Assembly: GCA_009767595.1 (NCBI GenBank)
Contig: VSDK01027052.1
Coordinates: 7,731 to 71,730 of the forward strand
DNA from: Symbiodinium kawagutii
Lineage: Eukaryota > Sar > Dinophyceae > Suessiales > Symbiodiniaceae
Length of the DNA stretch: 64,000 bases
Direction: 5' to 3'
The first letter of the stretch is position 1. The number at the start of each line of letters is the position of its first letter. The translations under genes were made by a program, and so were the position numbers. Positions 49,912-62,700 of this stretch are shown in pieces. The notes beneath the pieces are model-generated. The model saw only the letters and a list, made by a program, of their open reading frames with translations, was not told the origin of the DNA and did not search any database.

Positions 49912-52900
49912 TGTTCTTCGCGCTCTTCCTTTTCGTTCTAACGACCTACCTGATTTCTGAAAAGGCTGGTGACCTCTACTCCAGTCGAAGGCGCCCCCGG
50001 TACACTTTTGTGCCGTTCCTTCTTGGTGGTGTGTTGCCAGCGATGGCAGAAAGTGTGTTGGCCCAAGCAAACGGAAGCAGAGTACTGAGGGCATACGTGT
50101 ATACCTTGAGCATCTCATACAGCATGGGCCCACCTGGCAGGCAACAGTTGGACTATTGGGGCGGCTGCACCATGCAGGCCTAGATGGGAGCCGCACCAAG
50201 GATGGGATCACCAGCGGCTAATCATTTGTGCGCTTAGGAATCCTACAAATAGGGTGCGGTGTCGGAAGAACAGGAACATCTTATCAAAGACCATAATAGC
50301 TCCGGAAATTCAAGTTTTGCACGTTCAGAATTTAGCGAGATATTTAGCACCTCACGCTTTGTCAAGTGTTAACCCCAAGGTTAGAGCACTGGGGTTGGTG
50401 CCTGCTCAAGTTGAGGAAAAGACATCACTGTTACATCACTCGAATCTGATCCTCTCTGCCCAAAGCTTGTAGCGGTACCATAGTCGTATGGGATTGCCAG
50501 TTGGAACCTTTTGTGATTTGTGCGTCGAGGCCACCACACGCCACTGCAAAGTGAATGCTTGGAACTCAGGGGTCCGCAGAATCAGGATGAAGCTTGAGGA
50601 TGTTTTTTTTGGCTTACCTCTTCGTCGGTAAAGGACGAAATCCACCACGTCCGCGTTCGAATTCAATTTTTTGATGATCATGCTCTTGCTTTGCTTTGAA
50701 TGGCTTTTCCCTTGCTTTGTTTAAATGAGGAGCTGTCGCTTCAAGACGTGTGAAGGGTTCAACTGAAGATGCTCAACACTTCCGGTCATTGGCAAGGGAT
50801 TACTGTCGGTGCCTAGTGAAACTATCGGTGCCAATCTGTGTAGGTTCAGTCGAGCCCAAATTTGTGACTGTTGGACTGCGATCCTCAGGATGTCAAGGAC
50901 ATACCTTCACTGTTGTCGTGGCTGGAGAACGACTTCGTCCCACTGGTCCTTGGCCTCAAGGGCAGCACATGGGTCGAAAGTGAAGCTGGCATCAGATACC
51001 CCTCTGCGGCAGAATGCCCAAGCTCCGCGAGCAAAACGATGATATGTGCTAGGAGTGCCACAGGATGATAGGACCCCTGTTCGGAGGAGGATCAGTAACA
51101 AGCCGATTGAACTCACTTTTTGGCAGATTCTTGGCGGTACCCATGTCATTTATCCGCTTGAAAAAGTCGGTGTCAACATCTGTCAAGCATCTATGTGACT
51201 TCCAAGTGCCTAAGCAGCTGTTGCAGTTTGAGCTTCAGAGTTGATCAACCATTGCCTAACCATTCTTCTTAATGTTGGTTTCTGATTTGTGTAACCCCCC
51301 TAAAGTAATGAAAATACATGAAACCAACAGGTAGATACTAATCAGAAACCAACATTACCGCGTTAGGTTTTGGAGCTCTGTCCCTGCCCCCCATCGTTCA
51401 GGCCTTCACCGATCGGACGGAGTATCCCTCCGTAGTCATGTCTTGGGCACCCAGGGGTCGGTGTGATGTCACGGTTCCCGGCAGAAGTGCACCATGGATG
51501 CTAAGGGTGTCAGGTGGTGGCATTGGCAAGAGAAGTAGCCCAACAGCTCAGCGCTCTGGGTCTTTTTTGGATCCTGGAACTCACCGAACGTGGACCTGCT
51601 TGGATTTCTGAAGCTTTGTGCCCTCTCCCGTTGTCATTGTTGTTCCTAAAGTCCGCTGACCGTTTTCTCAGTACTTGCTGGATGTTTCTGCAGAGTGAGA
51701 GCTGTTGAACTACTAATCTTTCTCAGCAGCAAGGCTTTCCACATTTACAGAGCCCTCACCAAGTGCTCTGTTGCATAGCCATGCTCAACCAATACGGATA
51801 GACAGCAATGGGAGACGCACCATGTCCAACAAGTCACGGGTGCATTGACGGCAGGATTTGATGATCCAACACTTGAGTGCCAGAGCTGGAATAACAATGG
51901 GGTCTAATGATTTGCAATGGCAAAAGACAATGACCCAAAACACGGTAACAACGGCAAATCATTAGACAACACTTTTGTTATTATAGCTGCCAGTTTGACA
52001 ATAATAATAAAAGGGTCTAATGGTCTTCTGGCTCATGGCAAAAGACAATCACCCGTTGACGATCCCTTTCAGCTCTCGTTCGGCAGACTCAGGTCTCCTT
52101 CGGTCTTCCGCCTGCAGGAGGGGCGCTGGGCATGCGGGATGTCTCCAGGGTGCGGGAGCAGTTAAGCAGATGTATAGGTAGCCAACCACGGATCAGGATG
52201 GTCGAACAACCAAGCGAACATGACAGCTTCCGGTGGTGCTGTGTATCTGCGGGAAACTGAGGTCCCTGAAGTTGGGTGCTTCCAACGGCCAACCTTCCAT
52301 TTGGGGGTTCAGCCGCAGCGCTCTGACGAATTTTTGGTTCCGAGCACTGGTCCAAATTTTGAATGTCATATTTTCGGAGGAACTTTTGTGAACGGCAAAG
52401 TCATAGGTTGGTTACGTAATTGGTGGCCGTGAGATCGAAACACTGCCCTTCTTCAAGTTTCCTTGAAATCAAGAAGAATCGATAAGCTACAACATGCAAG
52501 ATGCGTGCTTAAGGACGAGCAAAAGTTGAAGTATTCAATGTCTTGGCTTGACCATACCACCCTGCAATCGCCATTTGCTCTCCTTGTCCCTCAGCTGGAA
52601 TGGCCAGGATAGTACCATGCACTGGACCCCGCGGTATGTCTGGGACCTTGATGCTGGAACCCCCACGGCCGGCATTATGCTTGAGCAGAGAGCTGGGAGG
52701 GGAAGGGACATGAGGGGTGCGCGACATGATGCAACATGCAGGTCGAACTCATTGGCAGGCAAAGTTGTGCCAGTTGATCGGAAGCATTTTCGTGATGAAC
52801 AAGAGTTACTTGTATGGGATAAATTCCCTAGTTAACCAGGACCAGCTGATCAACCACTAGAAGCATTTGTGGGTCCGTTTTTGCCGATTTTACGAGGCAA

Positions 52901-55900
52901 CAAAAACTGTGTTTTTGTCAATTCTTTTGCTGCCACTGTCTTGTTGATAAGCGTCATGGAGGCGGTTATCCTTCGGGGTCATGCTCGTGTCATGTTCGTC
53001 ATCGCTATCGGGCTTGGTGTCGTCAGCCTTCAGCTGCATCTGAACTTCTTGAACTCCAGGGTCTTCAATACCACACTTGTGCGGGTTGACGTTGATGTGC
53101 GAGTTTGTTGTTGATTGAGCGAGCTTTCGGTTCCAGTTCCCTCTTTGATCCAGTTTTCTAAGCGCAGTTGCTGTCGAAATCCATTTGTTTGTTTGCTGCT
53201 GGTTGCTGGAACATTGGAACCGCTAAGGGAACATGTTGGAACCACTTTGGTCACCGCTGTTGCTGATCAGCTCCGCCCAGGTGGGAGACACCCAGACCTC
53301 GGTGCTCATTGGCACCATCCGAATGCGGCAGGTCAGAGTGCAGTACAGCCAGGTGCGGTGCCAGGGCGCGGTGATGTTCCACCCTAGTCGCTGAGGGATC
53401 AGTCGTGGCTGAGGCAAATCTGGGCATGCTTTGTCAACTTGAAATCCTTGAACTTGAAGTGTCAAAGGTTGGAAAGAAACATGGTCATCACCAAGCAGTT
53501 GATGTGGGTCTCTTGTTTTGAATTCTGCTGATTCTACTTTGCCTGACTGTTGCTCCCGTGCAAGTGTCAAAATCAGGGCATGCAACCTCGGTTGTTTCTA
53601 TCTAACTTGTTTGAAGTTGGGAGGTCCAGCACCCATGGGCTTCTGTTCGGGTAGGGTTCGGGTATATAAGGCACATGGAAATCAGCTTCCATCCTCGGAG
53701 TGGATCAAGCAGCCTGAATGCTCCACCAAAACCGATTATTTGTGAATTTCTAATCCCTAAACACTATCAAGCATTTCCGCACCTTGTTAATCATTACAAG
53801 TACAACCAGCATCGACCATAAATTTTGATTGCATAACAAATGTTTGACAAATAATTGTGCATTAATTTTGACATTGGCAATAGGCATTGGTATTGATAGT
53901 AATCATTAAGAACAGTGTAAAATAACTTGACCGAGTAAAAATGGTCAATCATTAAGAAACTAATAGGCATAGGTTCTTCATGACTGCCCGTGCAGGCCTG
54001 TAGCATCCTGGACGACCTTCAGGGCATTGTCAGCGACTGCTTCGCGGATTTTTCGGAGGCGGTGCAGAGTAGGTTTCCCTGGGCACCGGCGGGGACTGGC
54101 GACCACCTCAAGGACAGGGGCCGAGCGGCGCAGAACTGGGACTTGGCGAGTTGGCACTTGGGCTGCTGTGATTGGAGATGATTCTGGACCCATGGGTGCT
54201 TGTGGCGTGTGTTAGGTGCACACCCAAATTTGGGGTGGTGGTAGTGGTGATCTCTCGTTAGAGCCTCGAAATCCCCAGGATCACTATGACTGGAAGAGTG
54301 CCAACATCACTGAGCAGCGGCCCATTGTTGGAAGGTTCGGTGGCTGTGGGACTGGGGCAAAACGTCGTTGAACTAGGTACAGACACGAGAAGTATTGCTA
54401 CAGCATGTGGAGTACGGTGGAATATGGAGTTCGGAGAGCACCAAGCTTCTAGGAGACTTCAAGGACCTTTAGGAGCTAGCTCATGACGGGAGCCATCTTT
54501 TGATTTGTTGGCTTGCTCGTCCACCAGCTGAGCAGCCAACTAAACAGGCATCACGGCATCATCACCTTCGATTCGCTTCTTGGGTTTTTCGCGCATTGGG
54601 GATGCGTTGAGTACCCTGGCACCCCGCTATTCCTTGCAGGTATGCCACGTACCCTGGCGATGGCTTCTTGTACGACTTGGGCTTGAACCTCACCGGGGCG
54701 CAAACGAGGTGCAGCTGCCAGCATCCACAAATTTTTGGGGTTATCTATTTGACTATGGATCAATATTACCAACCAACAGCATCCAACAACATCCAACAAC
54801 TGCGTAGATCAGGGTTGGGCCGAATGAGTTTTGAAAAAGGACCATTGATTCTCGTGTATTTTTTTTGTTGTCTGGGATTTCATAGCGTCAGCAATTTTCA
54901 CGGTCCCTCTTACCGCACCGGGCCAGTCGAGCCCTGCGATCTGTACCCCATGGGATGAAGACAGGTGTGAGAGTAAGATAGGGGTAGTCGGTTTGAAGGC
55001 AAACCAGCTGCTTGGCAAGTTCCACCTGATTAGATAGAGTCACCGAACCAAATTTGGAACTTTTGCAGGCTGCGGGAGCTTCAGTACTGGAAGTGGATGG
55101 ATGATCGCACACGTCCCGGGTCCCAGCAGGGCGAAGATGATTATTGCATGGTGGCTGATAGGTGGGGGTGAGCAACGGAATCATCGTGCCCCACAAATAT
55201 GAGATGACAACGTTGGAAGCCATGTGATGTGGGCCTCACCTTGATTGTGAATTTTGACCACAGTAGGGGCACAGCTTTAGCTGTAAAGCCGGCGACGGAA
55301 GGGAAACGGAGGATTGATGAACAGGAGTAGTTCAGTGGCTGTATACTCTTGGAAGGGGCCAACATGCATCCAAACGCCAGCAGGTAGATGAGCAAACCGG
55401 CCATATTTTGGGCGGATTCAGCCCGGGAAATCCTGGTGGCTGTCCACTGTTCGAAAGACCAACATATTTTTTTGTTGTTGTGGCTCGCTGAGAGAAGCTG
55501 CCAGGCGGTACATAGTTGTTTTTGCTCCAGTAAGAGATAGCTTAATATTTACATTCTTAAGCATGTTTCATTCTGCGAATAGGTCACGTTCCCGGAAGTT
55601 GTTTGGCATGTTTACTCAGATTTGATTGGGACGTGTTGATGAGGCGCATTCATCATCGAGCTGAACACGATCAATCCAAACGTGAATAGCTTCGTGCACA
55701 GCAGGCTGTGGGCGATGCTGCTTCCACCCTCCGTGAATTTCTTCCATGATTTCTCACCAGTGTCTGGTGCTAAAGGTGCTTGGTGTCACAATCGGCTTAA
55801 GGCAATGGCTCATTCTTGGATCCAGCTCCAAGCCACAATGAAAGTATCATGCTACCCAATAGCACGCAAGGTCCTACCGTCAGAAAGTGTGATTGCTGCC

Positions 55901-57830
55901 AGGCAGAGTTCAACAACTATCTTTGGCGTATTGATAATGGCAATGGACCAACTGGTACTGTTTTGTCCCAATAGATATGGGTGATGGCAAAGCAAGAATC
56001 TAGCTCTGAACGTTCCGAAGCAGACACGGTCTCGGCGTCCTATGTCTGGATCTGCACCCACGGCCTTTGTGAAAAACCATCGGGCCACCCCGATATCTTC
56101 CTACCAGAGTTGGCAATCCGATTTTGACCCTCCACAAATTGCCGCCAGGATCCTGTTTGAATTTCCTGCAGCTGGCGGCGTGCTCATCCGACAAGAGGCA
56201 CCTGCGAATTCGATGGGGAGAAGCACCTCCCCTACTGTGGTTGAGATGGAAACCCAAAGTGGGCGACTTCGTAAGTTGCAGTTAGCTGGCCCGAGATTTT
56301 AGATGTAAGAATGTGAGAAAATCAGTGAACATTGTGTACAATCAAATTTGTCATAGCTTGCGATTCTCGTATGTACGCTAACCAACTTTTCTCAATTGGG
56401 TCTAGATGTAGTTGCTATCACTGCTCAAGCCAAATGCTGGATCTGTGTGTGATCATCAACAGGGTGCCCTGTTTCATTCAGCCACCAGCTCCGTGAGGCC
56501 TTTCCCTTCAGAGCAGTTCAGCTGTCACTGCACCAGACTCAAAGGGGCAACCACGGACGGTGACGAGCGGTGCCGGTTTTCGGACACAGGGGACGCTTTG
56601 AAACATGTCATGGCCTTCTCCACTTCACAAACTTTCAAGAGGTATGCAGTCCACCACGATTAGTTTAATTTTTCTTGTCATGTAGCTGGATGATTTGGTT
56701 TTGGCTTGGGCACTCCACCTGACCCCTTTCTATCCTTGCGTTAGATGCCGGTTTGAAACAAGCTAAGCCTAGGGCTCGCAGGGCTCGCAAGTCACCAGCG
56801 CTGCTGAGGGCGCTGATGGCTGCAGATGACTTTGGAGGGAGCTTCGTGTACCTCGCCCGGGGTCCAAGACCACCAGGATTTTCGTCGCGGCGGACTCCGC
56901 TTCCGAAGTGTTCGGTTCGTCATAGAGTCATACTGTCAACCCCGGATTATGAGACCTAGGGGGGTACCAATTTAATGGGAAAGCAAGGTGTTTGGGCGAT
57001 ACCCCCTATGAATCAATCAGGGGTTCATCAATCCATCGGGTCGACGTTGCCCTTCATAACACTGGAAGCGGTTTGAGTAGTTGAAACATGTTGAAACCCA
57101 TCGGCAAATGTTCAGACTTACAACTTTCCCACTTGAAAACAGGTCCGCTCGTTGACAGCGCTAGCGGCCGGTCATTTGTTGACTTGGGATCAATAGGTCG
57201 CCACTGACTATCATTGATTTGGTGGTTGGGATGGCTGGCTGTATTTGGTGGTTCATCCTACTGATGTGCTGGCCAATACAGGGTGACTTGAGATCAGTAG
57301 GATGAAACACCAAGCAGACGCTGCCAAGTTCGGCTTCCAAGTGATCCCAAGGTGTTGACGTGTGGCTTCAGTCTGCTTTTTGCCATCTATGCTTGGAAGC
57401 TCAGGGGGGGCCTTGGCAGTCGCGAGGGGCTGCTAGATAGAGACCTTTGCGACGCAACCTGGGACAAAGTTGGGGTTCGTTGCTTATCATACCCGAGGAT
57501 CCCCTAAGATTTCCAATCAATTGTGCCACCTGCAGTGCATAAAATCACTTCATGCAATTTTGAAGAGGCAAAGTTCCAAGAGCATCAGGCTCCACTACCC
57601 CGATGGTATGGCGGTGGCCTCCATTTGTGGTTTGTAAAGACCCCATTTCTGGGACTTCAGACATCACTGGAAAGGTTCCCCCCCGACTTGGTTGGCTTTG
57701 AGCTTCCATGGTGGACACAACCTTTCACCAGCCGTGCCACAGAACGTGTGGTTGATCTACAAGAACGGCGCCCGATTTTTCACCTACTTCTGGTCCAATG
57801 CCGGGGGCCTCAGCTGGCCAGCCATTGTTA
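49912..57830 (+). CDS. Polycystin-family (PKD2/TRPP-like) cation channel, exons of TM1 and TOP domain
   Basis: Spliced exons give the polycystin signature. Exons: 49912-49964 (TM1, GVFFALFLFVLTTYLISEK), 50889-~50990 (DVKDIPSLLSWLENDFVPLV), 53281-53352 (SVLIGTIRMRQVRVQYSQ, the family's G-x-RLRQ-RV motif), 53996-54088 (CSILDDLQGIVSDCFADFSE), 54279-~54350 (HYDWKSANITEQRPIVGRF), 54640-54708 (YATYPGDGFLYDLGLNLTG), 55069-55112 (LRELQYWKWMDDRT), 55644-55704 (AFIIELNTINPNVNSFVHS), 56149-~56200 (ILFEFPAAGGVLIRQE). A later exon at 57743-57830 (IYKNGARFFTYFWSN) may be the TM2-TM3 region. Several junctions recreate a split Arg codon in phase. Introns have GT or GC donors (54089, 55705, 49965). The protein is a membrane channel; pore exons were not found, so the gene may be partial or its last exons unrecognised. 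No start codon was identified. Confidence 0.72.
51256..51366. repeat. Intronic inverted repeat (hairpin)
   Basis: TAATGTTGGTTTCTGATT (51271-51288) and its exact complement AATCAGAAACCAACATTA (51340-51357) are separated by 51 bp. Outer words CCTAAC and GTTAGG also pair. It lies in the large intron between polycystin exons and is a candidate for a small foldback or introner-like insertion. Confidence 0.75.
53740..53990. other. AT-rich intron segment, nothing else seen
   Basis: Part of the intron between the polycystin exons at 53352 and 53996; AT-rich with repeated ATTAAG/CATTGG words. Confidence 0.5.
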
Positions 57831-59722
57831 GTGGAGTGTTCGGCCTCTGCAAGTCATGACCCAAGATGGGGCGTGTCCATGACGATTTTCGTTGCGGAAT
57901 CAGCGGGTTTAGCGGTAGATCGTCCCCAGACATGGCCCAAATCACTCCCAGCTGAAGGAACATGTCACGACCTGCCCGAAGAAACAGCTTAGCCCAGGGC
58001 TTTGCTGTGAGCTTTTCTTGGGCTGAGGTGGACCTCTTGAGTTTAGTGGTGCGATGCCCCGCTGATTGCTGGGACATGGAGAGTGGAGGGTTCTTGTTTG
58101 GGAACTCGCATTTTCCCCAAGCATTGATTTCTTGGGGATGGTTTGCTTGCCTGAAGCGTTGCTCATGCCCGGCAGAAATGTTTTAAAGAACCCCTTTTTG
58201 ACACATTTTCCTACATTGTGTCTCTGCAAGTTGGCAAAATCGTGTCATGGGCTCCATTTATCCATTTCTGAATGAGCAAGGGCTCCAAGGTTTTTCACAT
58301 TCGTCCCAGGTTGTAACCTTTGTGATGTTAGTAGGTCTTTTGTTCCGTGCATGGCGCAATCACTGGACTTTTGCTCCTTTCAGGGCAGGTAGGGACCATG
58401 GCCTTGTGGCGCGTCGCAGTGCCCGCAGCCATTGGCATTGCGATGCGTAAGCTGCCTTGAGAAGGCGGGTGATCTGAAGAGTTTTGTTTGATTTTTTCCG
58501 GATATGGCAGACCGGGTTTCGGGCAGAAAGATGACATCTGCATGAACTGCTCACATGCTTTTTGCCCAAACAAGCCGCCAGCCTCTATAGTTTCGTGCCT
58601 CCCTTAGCATGCAGATGTTCGGCCAACGTCTCTGCGAAGCACCTTAGGGTCCAACAGTAGATCTACGTACCTACTACTGCTGCTTATTGGGCGAATGCTG
58701 CCCCTTCATCGCTTACACGGACCAGAGCTTGCAACACTTCCATCTTTGTACATGGCTGTGGTTCAATACCTTTTACCCCTGGTGAGCATCCCGTAGATGA
58801 CTCAACATATTTTTGAGAAGAATCCGCTGTTCACCCCGTTTCTTGGACGGTTCGTATCAAGCGTTGACCTACAACCATAGCTGCACGACAGCAGCTCCTC
58901 CCCACCAGTCACCCGCGAGGCGGCCCGTGGCACATGCGAGAAGGGACAGCCTCCAAGAGCGCAGCGGTGGTCTATGCGGCTGGGTGCATGCTGGCAACCC
59001 ATCAGCCCAAAGGGTAGGGGGTGATCCCTGGCCATGGGTGGATTCATCAGTGAAGTGTAGCCAGAATTGTTGGCACACCTGCTATCACATATGTGCAAAT
59101 ACAGTTGCGCTGGTGGTCACGGCATTTATTTATCATCCGCTGCCTCTACCATCCAACGCTTTTAAACTACTAGTGTTCCGTTAGAAAAGAAACATATTTA
59201 TCATATCATATCAATCATGTTGTTGTAAGTGAATAAGGCCCCTAAACAATTTTATTCGAACAACCAAGCAATAACTAATTCACCATGGTCAAGAATTAGA
59301 TCCATACATGCATCAAAACACATTCCATACGTTATGTCCATACATGTGTTCCTTCCATTATAATGAACACACCCTTCCACTATCATTAACATATCATGGG
59401 GACAGAACATAAGGATGTTCACTTCCCCATCATGATGGGTATGGTCACATTTGTGGGTCGCCTTTAAAGATACCATTATCATTATCATTGCTATTTCGAT
59501 TATTGTCATTACTATTGCTATCATTACTATACTCATTATTGTAATAATGCTACAGTAATGATTATATAAACCGTTTGCTATATTCGATCATTATTGGAAT
59601 TTGTTGTAATTGTTAGCTCCCTGCAACTGTTACGAGGATATTATTACAACAAATATAACTGAGGATATTATTGTAATAATATTCCTGCTTTCTGTCCCCC
59701 TTGGTTCCCTTTCCCCTCCGAG
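57831..59722. other. No confirmed exon between polycystin and PPR genes
   Basis: 58262-58400 contains a hydrophobic frame (QVVTFVMLVGLLFRAWRNHW) that could be a channel exon but could not be phased. 59200-59700 is AT-rich and without coding signal; 59470-59570 is a degenerate (ATT)n stretch. Confidence 0.4.
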
Positions 59723-62700
59723 GACATCGCGCAGCTGGGGCGCCAGGCCCGCTGGGCCCAAGCCCTCCACGTGGCTTCCCGGGTGCCGCTGGCCTTCGAC
59801 GTGTGCAGCGCCCTGGTCACGGCATGCGGACGAGGCCGCCAGGATGCCATGCTGCGCTGCTGCCGTAGTTAAGCGTGGTCAAACAATGGTTAATAGTGGT
59901 TAGTAAGTGGTTAATAAGTGGTTAATAAGTGGTTAATAAGTGGTTAATAAGTGGTTGATGATCATCAGTATGGTTGATATTTAGTTAATGATGGTTAATA
60001 AGTGGCTACTTGCATCCCACACGTTTTCAGCAAAGAACCTGTAGCAGCCAGGAGCAAAAAGTGGCTACTTGCTTTGAATGAATGGTTTCTTAAGATGGGG
60101 GAACCCCAAAAATGGTTGGTTTGTTATACTTGGTACTTGGTTGATATTGGATGATTTGGGGGGCCCCCTGTTCTTGAGAAACGCCCATATGGAGGAATGA
60201 AACATGAAAATCAGATGCATGGAGAAAGAACTGGAATGAAATGTTGTCAAGTTTTCTAATGTACACAGTCGCAACTCGGACATCCAAGTGGTTCATGATT
60301 GCGGGCGGTTATGCTGCACTGCAATATTTGGTGTAGTCATCATGGTCGTCTTCGATGACATTCCAAGATAAGAATCCTCAAGGCGTCAAGCTTTTGGCAG
60401 GTGGGCAGTGGCAAAGGGCCGTGCATCTCTGGGCAGATCACCTGCATCGCAACGTTGTGATCTACACCGCCACCATCACCGCCTGCACCCGGAGCAACGC
60501 ATGGGCTGCAGCCTGCCAGGTGCTGTCAGACATGGAGCAGCGGCGTGTGGCAGGAAACGAATTCACTTGCAGTGCCGCCATCAGTGCGTTCCAAGCATCG
60601 TCCAAGTGGCAGGAGGCCGTGCATCTGTTGGAACCTACGAGCGGAATTTTCCACCACCTGCGGCCCAATGTGGTGATTTACAACGGGGTTCTCAGCGCAT
60701 GTGATGTGGCTGGGCAGTGGCAGCGGGTGCTTGGAATGTTGGGCAAGATGTGTGAGAAGGCCTTGCAGCCCGATCTCTTCAGCTATGTCACTGCCATGAC
60801 TGCCATCAACCGTGCGGAAGGAGACCGGTGGGAAATTGCGCTTCAGCTGCTGCACTGCATGAAGAAGGATCAGATCGAGGCCGGATGAAAACCCATGTTG
60901 CACTGCAGTGCTGGGACTCAGTGGCTGAAAACTGGCTTAACCATAACAATTCTGACCCCTCGTGATGAGTGAAATCATTCCATGACAAATGTTTCGTTTG
61001 CATCTCCATCTTTTTCGGCCATAGCATCCAGGTGTTGTTCCTGTTATTGTGAGACCTTTTGGTCAATGACATCCATGACTTCTTGAGATCGCATCGTTTC
61101 TTGGGCTCCCCAGGCCACTGTGGCGTTGCACAACGCGGCGCTGGGTGCCTGTGCCACAGGCAGCCAGTGGAGGCTGGTCTTTCACAGCCTGGACCGACTG
61201 AGCACCACGGTACAGATTGATGAGGTCAGCAGCTAATCCAAAGCCTGGGTGAGGTGGTTGTTTGGAGGTTGATTCCTACATTTCGAGTGCGCAGATAGAG
61301 GTACGTAGATCTGTAGGTAGATGGAAGGATGGTGAGAAAGGGATCAATTTTGGTAGTGATCAATCACTTGCGAGGTTTGTGAGGCATAAACTATTCACAA
61401 TCGCTGCGTTTATGGACTTGCGCTCATGATACCTTGAAACACCCATATTGACCTAGCATTTCTAGCGGAATCGCACACAACTCAGTGTTGTGAGAGATCC
61501 TTCCAGAGAGATCATTCCAACTACCAGTCGTATTGGTAAGCCAGCTTTTTTGATGCTTTGTTTCACCAGCCGTTGCTGGAGCATTTTTCAACGCCACAGG
61601 TGACCTATGGCACGGCGCTGAATGCAGCGGTGCGGGGGAGTGCCTGGCAACGGACTGTGGCGCTCTTTGGAGAGATGTGCCTCCAGCAGCACATGGCTCC
61701 CCTGGGATGCCTGTTGCTAAGTTCAAGGATTCCCCTGGGGAGATGTTCCCATGGCAGATTCCGCTGGGAATCTGAGGAGTTGTGAGCTCTGTATTTTTTG
61801 TAAGGTTGATGAATGGAGGCTTTGTGAAGAGCTGAAAGATTGAAAGGGTGTGGGGACCCAATGCTTTCGTCAGTTTTTAAAGGCTACTGGACCCACAGTT
61901 CTTCGAACTACAGAGGTGGAACTGGAACTGTTTAGCAAGCTGAGGGTCAAATCAAAGTTAGTCCTTCCACTTCCCGCTTCATATGTCAGACTTTCCGCCG
62001 CCTCAGGTGCCGGTCCAAAGTGCCCATCAATACCATCATTTTGAACACCGTGCTGAGTGCATGCGAGAGGGGCAGCCAGTGGAGCACCGCCCTCCACCTG
62101 CTCGGCTCCCACCTGGCAGATGCCACCAGCATCAGCCTCGCAGTGGCCGCCTGCTGCGCTGCAGGGCACTGGCGCAGGGCCCTGGCTCTCAACGTGGCGG
62201 CGCCGGAGGTGCACGTGGCGGCAATGAAGGCGTGCGCGCGCGGGGAGCAGTGGATGGAAATGCTGATGTGGCTCGAAGCATTGAAGGGCCACTTAGCTGC
62301 ATTGCGAATCTTTGCATGTTTGGGTTTGGATTCGGATTCCGAAGGCGGTCAGAAATGCCGGGTTGGAGTCGTACCGTTTAGTTTGGTACATTTTTTTGCA
62401 TGCAGAGTCTCAGCACCTCATCGTACCGCGCCAAGGCAGTGGTTCCGCTCACATTGCCGCCTCGGACACAACATTGGAGCCACTGCCCTGGACTCATGCC
62501 TTGCAGAGGTTGCGAGGGGTCGGACAGCTGCAGGCTGGGATGGACGGGTTGGATGGCACATGCCCCAAGTTGAGTCAGGACAGTTCAAAGATCGTTCTTG
62601 TCACAACTTGTCGCTGCACTTCTTGGGGAGAGGAGTCTGTTCCTACCCAAGCACCCAAACCATCCAACACCCCATCCACCCCCTCCCATCTAACCCATCC

